From Eudromia elegans (lineage: Eukaryota > Chordata > Aves > Tinamiformes > Tinamidae): DNA of 64,000 nt. The translations under genes were made by a program, and so were the position numbers. The notes beneath the pieces are model-generated. The model was not told the DNA's origin and searched no databases. It saw only the letters and a list, made by a program, of their open reading frames with translations. Positions 36,042 to 50,529 of this stretch are shown one piece after another (position 1 is the stretch's first letter; each line of letters starts with the position of its first letter). The stretch spans positions 1-64,000 of the forward strand of contig PTEX01000276.1 in assembly GCA_003342815.1 (NCBI GenBank), in the 5' to 3' direction.

Positions 36042-39000
36042 TGGATCCCAATAAGTGCCAACTGCACCTCCAAGAACATAAATGGTTCTGCTGACCTAAC
36101 ACCACATGTACGAAGAGAAGCGATATAGCAAAGGAAGAAAAGTGATATTTTAAGGTAAAAGCAGCTGTGATTCAGACAGGAGAAGAGATATTGGAAGGTG
36201 AATCCATATCAGGATTCTCTGTTCATAAATCACCTAAAGTAGTAGCTGTGGAACTGGGCCCAATACTTGAGATAATCTCTAAATAAAGCAAAATGTTGTT
36301 ATTCTTCAACATCCCTAAGTAAGCTTATTTTAATAATAACCATCATAGCAATGAATCATAGAGCAGAAGGCAGCAGCTTTCACAACAGTTAGCTAGAGAA
36401 AAAGACTTATTTTTCTTTTCCATTTGTTTGGGGGTGGGTTTTCATTAACTTCCTATTAGTCAGTCAGCATCTTGAGGTAATTGATAATTCTCTGAAGTAT
36501 TTTCAGGCACAGTGGATACATATATTCATTTGTCACTCCAGATATCCAAACATCCAGAGAGATTAAGTTAGACTTCAGGAAACATCAAAATTCAATATTG
36601 TCTTGTCAAAAATGAAAAAATACACATGTGCATTGACATATTTGTGGCCCTGTGTCAGTTGTGCACAGATCTGTGTAAGTAGATACCTGTGCCTCATCTA
36701 TTTCCACTNCAAATTGTACAATGTTTTATAATCACAGACTCAATCCAAGATACTCAATAAAACTTCCTGTCATACTGGATCTTCCCACTGCCTGTTACAA
36801 CTCTCAAAGGAAGACATTTCTTTAGACTTTTCCAAATGGATTTGGAACCTGACACTTGAATCTGAGATTCACAATTCAAGTGGACTTCTGTAATCCAGTT
36901 TGGAAAAAAAATACAGAAATAGAGCAGACATGGCATGTCTAGGTTTTAAATGACAAGTCAGAGATCTACTTAATTTCAGACAGTTCATTTACATTTGTAT
37001 CCACTAAGCATCCAGTTCAAGAGCTTATTTCCCCACCCTGCCTAATCTCTCTAACCTTAGTTATCATTCTAGTATCCACAGTAAAATACAATTTGGGACT
37101 CGAAAAGAAGTACAAGAGTGACTTGAGATCAGAGAAGGTGNCTTTTCGCTCTTGTTGACACAATCAGATTCCAATTTTTGGAGGACAATTTTCATGATTT
37201 TGACTCGCAAAAGACTGCGAGTTTGATGATATTTATCTAATTTGAAAAAAAAAACAGCCAATTTTGTCTAACTTATATCTTTGCAATGTTTTTACTGCAA
37301 GCAGACAAAAATATGCCTGGTTTCTGAATTGCTCACTCACATCCATAAGGGCTGGTATCTTCTGACATCTCTCAGACAAAGTCAGCTGGACCACCTGTGT
37401 GCATCAAGTTAACCACGTTCTTACATCTTGTACTGATCTAAACATTCAGCACTTTGCACGCCTAAGATCTAGCACCTCTCATGAGGGAATGGAAGGAAAG
37501 TGTCAACACTTTGAGGTCACTCAATAATTAGTCCCTGCTTGATCGGGATCATATTCTGGCAAAGGCACTGCAAAGACCTCTGCTTCAAAAACAGTATTTT
37601 TAGGAATGAGACACAGGAAAGAGTAAGAAAGGACACAGTGTGACACAGACTCCCTAGTATTCAGCACTAGGTTAATGAGCGCTTACGCTCTGTTACGTCG
37701 TGTTCTACCATGCCTGGGAGACGCTACAGATTGAGGGAAAGAGCTTCAAACACGACAGCTGGAGGAGTCTGATAGGTTTTCAGTCTCATGGGAAACAGAG
37801 TTTTCCAAGTACTGGCTGCCTCGTTTTTCTGTACTATTCTGGCGAGGTCTGAAGCTGAATCAATTTCTTTGGTTTTGGAAAGAAACCTGAACTACCCAGA
37901 ACTGGAGATACACAGTCTCCAGGAAACGTAGAGCTCACCTAGTCTCTGGTGAACCCTACTGCCGCTGCTTTGCTGGATATGCACAACAGGTAACAGGAGG
38001 AATCCAGGATTCTTTTCAGATGATGAAATTGTTTNGTGTCACTTAAAAGGGAAAGAATAAAAACATGAAGAAATACATTAAAGCCTGTGGAAAATACATA
38101 ACTAGCTTTATGTTTAATGTGCACATATTACAGAATTTTCTTAAAAGACAGTTATAAATAAGTGACTATAACTATAGGTGTTGTAATATTGTAATACATG
38201 ATACCAGAGAAGGGTGAGAGAAAGGAGCCTGCTTTTTCAGGAGAGATTTATTGACTGCTTATTTTCAGCCTTACAGTTTTATTGACATTTGTCTTTTTCC
38301 CTTGNGTTTTCAGAAAGCTTCATTCCTAAAATGGCATCATGGCTAAATAAATAAATTATATATGTATATGCATGTGTGTCTATGCTGCTGGCAAAATATT
38401 GAAGCCAGAAAAAAATAAAATTAGGCCTAGAACTTAGAGCATCACTTTCTGTATGCTTGCCTGCAAATAAATTGTTTAACATATATAGGAGGGTTCTCTC
38501 ATACTAAAACTAGCTCTGTGGAGTTTTCTAAAACATAGCAATCCCTCTAATCCCTCCTTACAGCCCCNGCCTCACTCTTGAAGACCTTTTGACTGTTGGA
38601 CTGTTTGATTATCTATCATGAATCTGAAGACTGAAGAGGGGAGGCCTTCAGAGGAAAAAGAATGACCCTATTTGGTAAGGTAGCTTGTATGGGACTTGCT
38701 CTTCCTACATTTGGCATTTGCTCATACTGCCTTGTGGCTTTAAAGTACGCAAAATAAATATGATTGGAGATGAGCATTATTCAGGAGAAGAATAGCCAGG
38801 AAAAACATTGGTGCTGTGAGAAGTGGAGGCAGCAGGACGTTTTTTGCTCTGCTTGTTGTTTTTAATTCTCAGACCTAGTGGTAGGAGAGGAAGGTACATT
38901 ATTGGAAGTTTCATCTTTCACATGGTACATAAATCTGAGGTCTTAACCACATATGGTTATCAAATAAGTTGTGTAACTTTGCACAGGAGTTCAGATATTA

Positions 39001-42000
39001 AACTATCCTGGACCTCTTCCTCCTGGGGAAAAAAAAAATGGAAAGAAAAGAGTCCTTTATGTTCCCCTTTTCACCTTCTTCTATTAAAAAGCATTTGGAC
39101 AGTTATTACCACAGGTTCCAGCACACATCTGGAGTTATGGCAGCACAGGGAGAGGCACTTCCCTGCGCTTAGCCCATCACAGATGTGACATACCTGGGCT
39201 TACACTTTTTTTACTCAGATTTAAGATTTTACTTCATGCTTGAAGCAGTCAGAGAGTGCACATGCAATTCATAGTTGGGTAACTGCAGCGTATCTGAGGC
39301 CTGGAACCTCATTAAACTGGGTTAAGTCAAGTANCTTTTGTTTGAACCCTGATACCAAACCTCTCCTTTGTTATGCATCAGGAAATATGGCATTTCTAAG
39401 GGGGGCTGAATGACCTCTAACATATGAAGGNCTGAAGAGCAGTACTGGAAAAACGCCAAGCTCTCATTCTCATTAAACAGGAAAAAATTTCAACTCTCTG
39501 GCGCAGTTTTCAGTATCCTTTTATAAGTCTAGTGGGAGAAAAACAAAGGGAAAAAATAGTGTCAATTTTGAAAACTTGTGGCAAAACTGAACAGGATAGC
39601 CCGAGCCTTCAACAAATGAAGAAGTGTCCACATTACGCTCATGAGTTTCCCTCCAGGAGTAACATCTGTGGTGAATGCCACCTACGTTGCCCATTGGTTT
39701 GGAGGTTGTGGTTCATGCCTGTAACCACGTGCAAGGAAGAGACGGCTCATTTCCTGGGGGGCTGCCCAGCNAGCTCCATGGAAGAAGGTTCCTGAGGCTG
39801 TGCCAAGTCAGAGCAGCACTGCATGGAGCGGAGAGCCCGCAGCTCGGGAAGACGAGACTGAAGAAGGAGAAGGAGTGGACACAGGCATGGGGCAGAAGAG
39901 ACTTCCCATGGACCAAGGGGGAAGCTGCAGAACTTCCTGCCACTCAGAAAGTCACTGAGCTGGCTAGAAGCCAGGACTCACTTAAAACAGAGAGAAATAG
40001 CAGGGTGGTTTGTAAATCTCTTTACTTCTGCTGTGACTTCCCTAGCTGTTAAGCTTATTCTGTTTAAAAAAGATGTTTTGGGGCTGTTTGTATGATTGAA
40101 ATAAACCCTGACTTTTAGTATATAAAAACCCCTTTAAGGTACTGGGTACTAGGGAGGGGTTCAAGCAGATGCACCTCAAGACGCAGATGCAATCTTGTAA
40201 GACACAAGCAAGAAGCATAGAATCCCAGAGCCAAATCAAAGGGGATTCAACCTGGTCAAATCCAAAGCATAAAACCATCCCTAAANCATTATAAATATGA
40301 GTTGCAAGTATCTTAATTTAACAGTGTGAATGCTGTAGAACCAAGAAAAAATAAATGATTAAAAATTAAGCCATCTCCTTTCACAGTCCATGAGCGGTCC
40401 AGTCATTCTCATATCCTTTCACTCTTCTGACAGTTTTACTGTACTAACAGCAATAGCATTCGGCTGTCCCTGGCATCTGAAAATCCAGCTTAAACTGGTA
40501 ACTCTTCACATATTTTCTGATTTGGAGAGTTTATATTTGCTAGNAAATTAATCTCAAATACACTACATTTGACCACTTTAAAATGAAAATTGCCTCCTCG
40601 TCCTCTTCGTCCTCTCGTTCTATACATAAAGCTCCACTTCAATAGCCCTAGGCTGGAGTCGTGCTGTAGCACTGAGCCCTCCTTTATCAGACTCAGCAGT
40701 TGACAAAACAGCTCTTCCCACTGCAAGAAGAATACNTGAACACTACTGTCAGGAGGAGGCCTGCAAGGCAGAGACCACCGGGGCTGCATGGGCTCCTCCA
40801 GCTCCAGCCCATGAGGGCATGAATGTATCCCGAGACATAAACTGATTCTTGGGATGAGCTTCAAACCACTTGTTAGGTCAGCCCAGTCTTCCCTAAGCAG
40901 TATATTCAGTTCTCNGAACTCTCCCTTCAGACACTGCAGATTAATAGCCAGGAAGTTCTGTGAAAGGATGCGGATAGGATGGGTATTTCAGCGATAGGAT
41001 GGGGAAGGCAGCCCCATCTACGGAAAGAAAAATGGGTTTCCAGCTCTTCATACATTTACAGAAGAGACACCAGTCTGGAATACGTCTGCTCCAGAGCCTG
41101 TCATTCCCCCACAGATGCAGCTCTGCCATTGCCACTGCTATGCTCCCAGCAAGCCTCTGTTTTGGAAGAAGAAACTCTTCAGCTCTTTAACAGGAGAGCT
41201 CTGTCAGTTCCAGGCTTCTGCTTCCCATGTGCCGCACGCAGCAGTCATGCTGGCAGCATACAGACAGCTCCAAGTCTTTTCCACTTGGATTTTCACAGGC
41301 GTTGTTAGAATTAGCTGAACATAATGTACAAACGGTTGACAGAGCAATCAATACACACATTACCATTCTCTTCAAGAGAAACTGTCGTANAGCAAAGGCT
41401 ATTCCTTACAAAGCTGAAAATCTACCTTTCCTTTTGTAAAAGATGATAATGTCTAAATTAAAGATATTGTTTATGTTGTTTTTTNAAAAAATAGTGCAAC
41501 ATACAAGGAAGCCAGTGAACCTCAAACTGAAATTTAGAGAAGACCCTACTCAGTCATCATCCACACATCAGACTTCAGTATTTGCCCAGACAAGATCTAG
41601 TGTGAGCAGCTGGGGATCCAGGAACAAGGCATTTCCCACCTTGTACAACATCCCAGAACATGCCTATCCTGCACAAAGGAGGCTGGGCTCCCCAAAGTAT
41701 ATTTGCAGCTGCTATTTATTGGCAAAAATATCAGAGCCAGAAAAACAGGCTTGGAAGGATCACTGTTGGGNTACTACCATGCTCAACTGAGAAGAAAGGA
41801 AAACTGGGTTCAGTTCTTGCTCCATCTCCACAGTGTTTAAACATGGAATTGCCATTTCCCAGTGCCAGTCTTGAGGCCAGTCTTGCTAAGTGGACATTCT
41901 GCCCTTGTTTGTGATACTAAGATAGCACAGTTTTGAATTCACAAAGCATGGGATACAACATGACTCTGAGAGAAGCTATGAAGGAGTCTTGGATTCAGGG

Positions 42001-44202
42001 ACTGGTGAACCTAAAATGAAACANGAACTTATCCACTAGAGGTGATAGCCCTGACCTCTAATCTGCACATCCTCCCTCCCTCTCTTTCTTCCAACAAATC
42101 TCAGCAGTATGCTATAGTGCCGCCTAACGTAGTGGCTATAGGGTCACCAAAAACTGCTCTGGCCCCATTCTACACATTCATGTTTCTAAAATTGTTTTTG
42201 TGTTCTGTAGTCTGTGCTCCAGGATAGAAAAATACAGCAAATTCTTCAAGTAAGGATTCACCTTTATTGTCATTCACATGCCAATGCTGGGAACTTGATA
42301 TAGATGCAGAGTCAATATATTCAGATATCTGNATTATTTTAGGAGCTACATACTGAAAGAGGCTTTCTCATCTAGTCTATTTAGAGGAGGAAACAAAGCC
42401 TACAAGTTGCACAAGTTGGCTGCCTTTGCACAGCACATGGTAATTGCACAGCACATTATTTTTCAAATAAGTTGGCTCCTACAAATATGGGATTTCAGCT
42501 CAAGTCATTCTTTCTCCAAGTGTGAATTAAGAAAACAATGAGTATAACATAAACTAAATTCTAGTCCCTAGGCTGATAGTTATGAAAGGGGACATTAGTG
42601 CTGATCAGATACAAAGAGAGACAACAGTTTTGCTAAGGGTCGAATACAAGCAGGAAAAAAATAAAAGAATAGACACTGAGTCGTAACAGAGCAAAAGTAG
42701 CTCCATGCTCTATGTGATAATGACAGTGGGAGCCCAAAACAAAAAGGAACATAAAAGATTGCCAGGAAAGATGAAAAAAAAATATTCCTGCATCCTGAAA
42801 AGTGTCATATTTGAAAGTTTCTTGTCAGCAGAGGTTGAATCTCAGGAGAAAACAGATCAGCATGTGTGTTACATGCACTGATTAACTCTGAAAAGAGTGA
42901 GTGGATCATGACTCTGCACATTGCTCGTTAAGAAGACATAAACCAAACACAAAGGAAGAGTTGTAGATGGTGTAGAAAAAAAAATAGTCATACAAAAACA
43001 TATGTTTAGCACAAGACTCTCCCCTCCCCAGCTTCTATTATTTACTTCGGGAGCAAAGGCAGCAATTACTGTTTTTCCCAACCAGCTGTGCCTTTATACA
43101 TGTGCCATACACAAATGTGGCTCCACCAAGCACATGCTTGCTTAAAAGAATGCACAATAAAGAGCAGAAAGCAAGTGAAAGACCAGTCATCACTGTCAGT
43201 CACACAATCTGTTAGATTGTTAAGCAGCCTGGTAGACAATGGTAGACATTGATATCTCACTTAAGCTGAATATTTACATAGAGTTATACTCTCTAACTGT
43301 ATCACTCACAGATCTCACCATGCCAATGCCTAGAACTGAAGAAATCTCGTCTAAGAAAATGCGAAAACATTCTCAGTATCTTCTACCAGGGGTAAAACTG
43401 TGTAAGGAAGGCAAGTGTACAAAGATACTTGGGCTATTAATATCAAGGTGAATATTCACAATTAGGGTTATAGTTAAACACATCCCACGGCTGAGCTGTG
43501 ACAAGAGTATCACAGAACTTAAGCAGATAAAAATTGCACCCAGAAGAAACAAAGTAAGTAAGAAAGTCAATAAATTGAAGCAAAATTATAGCCATTATCA
43601 TCAGAAAATGTGGTTTACCTACAGAAATTTCAGCTCTAATGTTTTGAAGATGCTCTCCTCTCAGCATTACTTACAGATTTAAAGACCACAAGATAAAAAT
43701 GAATGCAAGAAAAAAAAGCCAGTGATAAATACTAGTACTCTCTGAGAAGTCGTGTCTTCCTTCTCTCAGCAAAAGGGAAAGATGCCATAGCCCTCCTCTA
43801 ACTCTAGGGCTTTTTTTCCTTCTTTTCTATTTCTGCCTGATAGGCAGGAATTTTCTTAATCCTCATTTTCTTCAGCTTACTGCCCCAGAGAGCCTCCCAT
43901 GCTGCCGTGTGCATACATAAGGAGATTCCTGCTTTCAGGCACACAGCAGAGAATGAGCATCTAAAAGAAAAAGAGATGGTAAATGTAAAAACTAGCATGC
44001 AGAGCAACGTGTTTCTAAGCAACATCTTCCAGTTTTCCCAGAAAGAGTAACCATACATTGAATCACAGTGGGACTTTCATTCTTACTGAGTGGAACAGAG
44101 GGCTTACAAAGATGAAGTCTAAGACAAATCAAAACATTAATCTTGAATCCTAAAGCAGAGTACTAAACAAAATGAGCAAAGAGATAAATATAAATGAATA
44201 AG

Positions 44203-44222
44203 TTTTTGTTTTTGTTTTTTTC
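44203..44222. repeat. (GTTTTT)n simple repeat
   Basis: Three short G-plus-T units in a row. Confidence 0.8.
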
Positions 44223-44462
44223 CTTCAGTGAAAAAAACAATAGCATCCACTAATGAAATACGGATGTTTTCCTCCCTTTTTACTTACTGTGGGGGTTTTT
44301 GAGATCCTAAAGTATTTTGACTGCAGAAAAATCTCCTTTTTAGAGGGTAAAATATATATCAAGGCTGTAATCAAAACATACCTATAGACATTACGTAATC
44401 TGTTTTTCTTATTAAGCCCAGGTGTACATGAAGCTGCACAAACGTGCTCCCAGACGACCAAT

Positions 44463-45085
44463 TCAAACAGCCACTAGATGTGTTTCAGAGCAAACTGGAG
44501 ACTTGAACTCATTAGCACAATGACATGAACTCATGGGACTCAGCTGATGCCCTCTGCTTTGCACAAAGACACTTCTTGCCATTGTGCAGCAGATTTTCCA
44601 GGCATTCCTCAGATTGCAATGGATCCGTTCTGAAGATGAGCTCAATAGCGAGTTACCGTTGCTGCTCTTCCTTCTCTGAGTGATTAGCTTGGCCTTTCTG
44701 CTTGGCATTGTTTGAGCGCACTGCATGTGGGAGGCAGACTTGGAGCTCTGCCATCAGACCCAGACCACACGTTATGCACTGATGAGAATGGCACATGCAG
44801 TGCAGTCAGAGTCACACATGAGTGCTCCCACTTCAGCAGCAGCAGTAAATCATCTCGCTGAACCCCCAGTTCAAAGTGAGTGTCGATCTTTGCCACTCTT
44901 GTGATTTTAATCGTTTGGCAAAATGAGAGGCTTTCCCTCTGAGACTGGCAATTGAAACAAAGCAACAAAAAGCTGGGAAATGCAGTATTAATTGTGTCAC
45001 AGCCACTGAAAAAACAGAGAAGTGATGAGTGCAGGATGGTTTCNGAGTCCTTTGCCTCTATCACTGGCTGCTCTCCTGCTGCCAC
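44463..45085 (-). pseudogene. Possible relic of a mobile-element-derived gene (weak)
   Basis: A minus-strand frame of 133 codons (44684-45085) contains the block SGCDT (codons around 44993-45007) and, about 85 codons later, the block LPPT (44726-44737). An overlapping frame (44463-44726) continues with a CHC...C cysteine pattern (about 44490-44528). I recall an uncharacterised animal protein family, probably of mobile origin, in which a [ST]GCDT block is followed about 90 residues later by an LPPT block and then by a cysteine-rich tail. The order and spacing fit, and the change of frame would fit decay. The intervening residues are not recognisable and an ambiguous base lies at about 45044. 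Chance is a real alternative. Confidence 0.2.
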
Positions 45086-48000
45086 ATGGCTAGCCTACCA
45101 TCCTGGATACAGGCTCTACAGAATNCAGAGGACACTACTCTACAATAATTCACTCTAGGTTGTTTCACTGAGCACAGGACGTGTTGGTACAANATACTGC
45201 ATGACCTGGACATTGCAAGCACAACCAGAGCCCGAAGTGCATCAGGAAGAAAACCCAGTAAGTACTGACACATTTGGAGGTGATGATGTAGCAGCTGGTA
45301 ATAAATTTGCTGCTTCTCACCTGTTACCTTTGCCTCAGGGAATGAGAACTGGCACAAGCTACTCATAAAACTGAGCACCAAATGAAGGTGCCTTTGCCCT
45401 CAGGGTTGTGTTGTAGGTCAAGACAGAGGCATTCAGGGCTGGTTGCACAGAGAACTACATACCCTGCCTGCTGCTCAGAGTACCAGCTCTGTGAATGAGG
45501 TAAAAGGTTAGATTCCATCAGTGAAAATTTCACAAATGCTACATCCACATGAAAATATANGGAAAAAGAATAAATACTCCAACTATTAATTCAAGTCTCT
45601 GACCTACNAGAGCTTTCATTATTAATTACTAAGCTACCTCATTATCCAAATATTGGAAAGGACAGAGAAGGCTGCTCAGAGTTAAGCAATTGCTTGTGAA
45701 CTGACACAGGGCGTAACTCTGATAACTGCCACCCTGTCGATCGATTCAAAACAGATGCCATTTGGATGGATAAGGCACCTCTACATGCTGACTCAGCGCT
45801 GTCTTCCATCAGCAAAAGCACTGGGAAACACTTCAGTCCTTAGACTGGGACTGTTCATTCTGGCAATAGATTTTATTATATGTGTCACTATTCATGAAGT
45901 GCTGGACTAGGACCAAACAGATATAGATGGAAATGTCTTTTTTTTAATCATGGACTTTTTCCAAACCAGAGCTCTAGGTCCCAGCATATAGCCCTCTTAC
46001 CAGCAGGTTCCCAAAGAGAAGAACATCTACAACTGTTTTATAAAACACAGCTGTTTAGAAAACTTAGATAATTCACTCTACTCCCAAATCTACGAATCAC
46101 TTCCTGAACAACAGTTTTTCCCCCTACAGTGTCATGACACAATAGATGGAGACACCCAGGAATACAGCATAGCTTATAAATGACCTCTAAGCCNGATTCC
46201 TTGCTTTGTTATATTAGATAAACACAGTGATTATATTACAACATTACCCCCCAAAGTTACCCTCCAAAATTGCCATAGGAGGGCAAAGAAACATATTCTT
46301 TTTTATGAAAGGTCCTATATTTCAAGAAAGAATAAATGTTAATTCCTTATTTGAATGCTGAAGCTCTTTTCTGAACTGTAGCAAAAACACAAAACGATAA
46401 TTGGAAGTGAGGAGAAAGGTCTTTAGTTTTCAGTACCAGTTTTGGAGACCTTACATACATCTTTGCCAGTCACATTAAGATTGTTGCTGCCTACAGGGTC
46501 ATATATGCACTCAAGTGAAAAAATACCAGACAAGAAGAGCAGACTCATGTTTGACAAGGCAGTTTCCTGCTTAACCTAGACTTCCCAAGACAGTAGAAAC
46601 TGAAATAGAGACTTTTACATGGCCCACCAAATAATGATGAAATTAAAGAAAATGGCCAAAAAAAAAAGCTGGATTTGCTGATCCTGTGAACGGTTAGATA
46701 TAAAGTTGAAAGGCTCATTAAATGCTTTTCCTTAGAGAAAGGTGCAAATATTTTCCAAGTACTGCGGTTTCAAGATAACTAATATGTCTTCATTTNGAAG
46801 GAAAATCCCAGTCCAGTATTTAAATGCACAGAGAATGCAGTGCCAGTACAGCAGGCTTCCTTGGCTTCCCATACAGGAATTGGAGAGCACCAACCATTAC
46901 CCAACCATGTGTGCTCACTTGTGTGCTGTGAAAAGGTTTAATGAGCCACAAAGTGTATTTTGCTCTCTTCATGGATCATGGAAGTAGAAGTCNTGAGGGT
47001 GAAATGGCTTGTGTTGTTTCTGCTGCTGTGAACTAAGCCCTCAGGGGTAAATTTTCAGTATAGCGCATGTGGATTTGGCTGCTTGAATCCCATTGATGTT
47101 GANGGGCTAAAACCTCACGAGGCACTTGAAAATGTGTCCCCTGGTGTCTGTCTTTTCAAATAAAATTGACAATTTGGGGAAGGGGGGGCTTTTCAGCAAA
47201 GTCTGCAGTGCNTCTTCAGAGCTGCAAGTAAGAGTCCATGGAAATGCATGGAAATTTGCACTGCATCCCCAAGCACATTCTTCAGCAACCAAATTGCCTT
47301 CGCTTTTATGTCAATGTAGTAGCAAAGTGGATAAGAAATGCTAAATGTTCATCTGTCAACTTCCTTCATATAGGTCAAATTCCTGCAGTACAGGTGCCAC
47401 ACATACCGAGTACAGTATAACGCGGGGAGACCACTGGAAATACGAGTAAAGACAGCGTAATATTCTCCCCTCCTCCTCTGCATCATCAGCAAGTCTAGAT
47501 GTTTTCAGGAAGGTGACAATATCTGTCCCTTTGCAACAGAATCAGCACAACTGAGATAACTGTCAGTAATCTCAATTTGAGTAATCCAATCCCATTTGTG
47601 TTTGCTAAATTTGTGCTTACTTACCTTGAAATAGAGCCAGGAATTAAAGTCCAATTATTTGACACCTTTCCAGTTTTTCTTGATACCCTGTAATATCCAT
47701 GATATGAGGCAGGTCAGAAGTNTTTTCTGTGCTGACTATATTGTCCTCTGAAGGCCTAACTGCTTAAGAGTAGGAGGACCTGTGTGAGCTACTTGAAAAG
47801 AACCCAATTATGAAAACACATTCCTATCTTTAGGACAACTAATGATGCTCATGCAGTTCTAAGAACTTAAAGTAGCTGAAAATGCCTAAGGTTTAAAAAA
47901 AAAATCATATTTGAGANCATAGAGAAGGGGATGTTGAAGGAAGAAGAAATAGTGATTACATAATAGCTCCTACTAATTTTTCTAATTTTGCTTTTTATTT

Positions 48001-49884
48001 TGTACATCAGACTCATATTCATGGAAATACCTGTGCTGCAGCAAACAGTAATGGAACTGTTTAACCTGTCATGGCATGAGGCATTAGTAAACCACTGGCA
48101 TTGTTTTGGTAATACGAGCCAGTATAATCGTAAGCCAGGAATCGTATAGCTAGATATTAAAATGAGTACCAACTTTTACTGGAATGGCATAGGCAANATT
48201 TTTTTAAAAGAGAAGAGCATCTGAAAGGGAAAAATCCCAGTTGATCACAAGGCAGGGGCCAGAGAAGGAGATCCCAGTTACATAATGTTGAAGGGGTAGA
48301 ACACAACAGAGCAAAGGGAGAGGTGCAGGAACTGGAAAACATGTAAGAGTCTAAGCTCAGTTGCAGAAATTACATATTAGCAGTCAAGGGGTCTCTGACT
48401 CCCTACTCCCTCCCGTTTTGGTATCTTCCTGCTTTAAGTTACTGGTACCACGTGTGTAACACCATCTGCAGAAGAGGATCCAGGCATTCCTCTGCTAAAG
48501 GCATGATTCTAGTAGAGCTAGAGTATATTAGTCATCCACTTTGAGTTTGAACATTAGAGTGAGGGAAATCCATCCCTTTCCCAGACAGAAACATTTGCTT
48601 TAGTTCTGGTTCNTGTTTAACCTCAGCTCTCAGCAAGTGAATCCAGGTGTACTTGCTCAGCTGCACTAAACAGCCCAGTGCTACCAGCATCTTGTTATGT
48701 GTTTGCTGATTTGGCCAGATCTTAAAGCATAACTACTCAGTACTCTTTAACACAATGGGAGGATTGAGCATTTTATGTTTTTCATTGTATNTAAGGGTCA
48801 TGTTTTCCTCAAAGGAATCTTGTGCAAGTGTGTGCAGAGCACAGCACAGTGTCAAATGTGTGATCCCAGAAATTACCTCTGAGCACAGTAACTCCAGTAA
48901 TGGAGACAAAACAGTCCTCTATTCATGTACAAGACAGCAGGATGCTCCTCTCAAGGTCAGCCCTGCTCCTTAGCAGCATACTTATGGACAACTTTCTACC
49001 TTCTGCTGCTTCTCATGTTCATGCTAGCTCAGGTAACTCTACAAAATGTCACATGCCAACAGACCTATTTCTAGTAAAAACACTGAGGGGTTTCTGATTA
49101 AAAGCTAGCAATCAAACACACAAAAATAAAACAAATGAACCCATGTCCCACAGTAATTTATATAAAAATATATTCTTCCAATCTTGTAAGAATAAGTCTT
49201 GTTCTAAAGCAGAGATAATAAAGCAGAGCAATATTAAGGATTCATATTTAGTAATCCAAACTTTGGGAAATGTGCAAATAAATGTTGTGTATAGAAACTT
49301 ACTCGAGTTGCACTATGCTTCCCTGCACAAACGCATAAGGATAAAGCCAGTAACAGCATAATTATATGCTATCTCAGATACATCCAGGACCAATTCTCCA
49401 CAAGACAGAAAAGTCCTTAAAGACATGCAGAACTAATTTATGCCTATTTTAAAGGCCCTTTAAAAAGCCATTGCAGTGGAAAGTTATTGCCGTGCAAACA
49501 AGAGCCAACAGAGGTAGCAATGCAGAAAACTCTTACTATTTAAATACAGTTTATTGCAGACTGTTCCATAACTAGAGGCATTTTTTTTTAATCTGTAAAT
49601 AACCTTTTATTTTCAGACTTCTCAAATACTAAGCATTTAATTGTNCAAGTTTATCGTTGTGTTAAATATAGTTTTCATTTCAGACTTACACATAAGTCGG
49701 CCAGTTTCTGCTTTCTGAAACTGCTGCCATTGTATCCTTTTCCATTTTGTAGCAGAACTAGGGCCATTTACATTGTCTAAAGATCAGCCTCATAAAAATT
49801 ACTTCAATAAAAGCACAGATTACTTCTCCTTAACACAAATGATTCTATACACTGCAGAGTTGGAAATGTGCTAACTTTGTTAAA

Positions 49885-49933
49885 AAGGAAAAAAGGAAAA
49901 AAAGAAAAAAAAAGGAAAAGAAAAAGAAAAAAG
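49885..49933. repeat. A-rich purine tract
   Basis: Mixed runs of A with single or paired G over about 50 bases. Confidence 0.9.
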
Positions 49934-50504
49934 TGCCTGTTCTCAGTGGTAATTCATATGACGGATCCTTAAGTGAAAACATCCTAGCCATGGAAATTTG
50001 ATTCCCACAAACATTTATACATTTCAAAAAGGAGATTTTAAAGAAATCATTGTTTGTTCCCTTAGAGTGGCTAATTGTATTTTAGTTTGGTAATTGAAAA
50101 CAGATAGCCAGTATCTTAGCCTCTCTATAAGCAATGGCAAAACAGTATGCTGTATGAGCACAGAGATGCTCTTTAAGCTTCAAATGTAGCTTACAGGGAA
50201 TTCTCCAGTTATTTCTCCAATAGATGCTTAATTCATATGATCTAGATTAATAGCTGTCCTTCAAAGGCAGGATTCATTTGTTTTGCTCTGGCTACAGAGC
50301 CAAACAAATTCTCTAAGCACTTATCCTGCTGAATGGGATCTGCCACAGCTTGCTTTTGTTACAAACCTGAATCTCAGAGCAAGCGTACCAAAAGGCTTGT
50401 TAGAGGTCAGAAACCTTTGGAGAGCACTTGAGACAAACAGTTAGAGTACCTGAGGCTGGCTGCAGCCTCGAAGAACTCACTCATTCCTACCTCTTGCTAT
50501 GGCA

Positions 50505-50529
50505 GCAAAACAAACAAACAAACAAAAAA
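50505..50529. repeat. (CAAA)n simple repeat
   Basis: About five CAAA units ending in an A run. Confidence 0.85.

Larger units (their letters stand above)
32956..44462. other. Gene-free stretch with many single ambiguous bases
   Basis: No gene is supported. About 25 isolated n characters occur here. T or A runs lie at 34327-34339 and 34548-34563, a hairpin at 36014-36041 and a GTTTTT tract at 44203-44222. The longest frame, 35039-35461 minus (140 codons), has no recognisable domain or clear splice context. Frames near 39530-40050 and 40490-41440 are likewise unrecognised. Confidence 0.55.

Noticed and set aside
39532..39795. Cysteine-containing plus-strand frame resembling a zinc finger (CPHYAHEF...CGEC)
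   Set aside because: Spacing of Cys and His does not fit C2H2, RING or other known fingers, and the frame holds an undefined codon.
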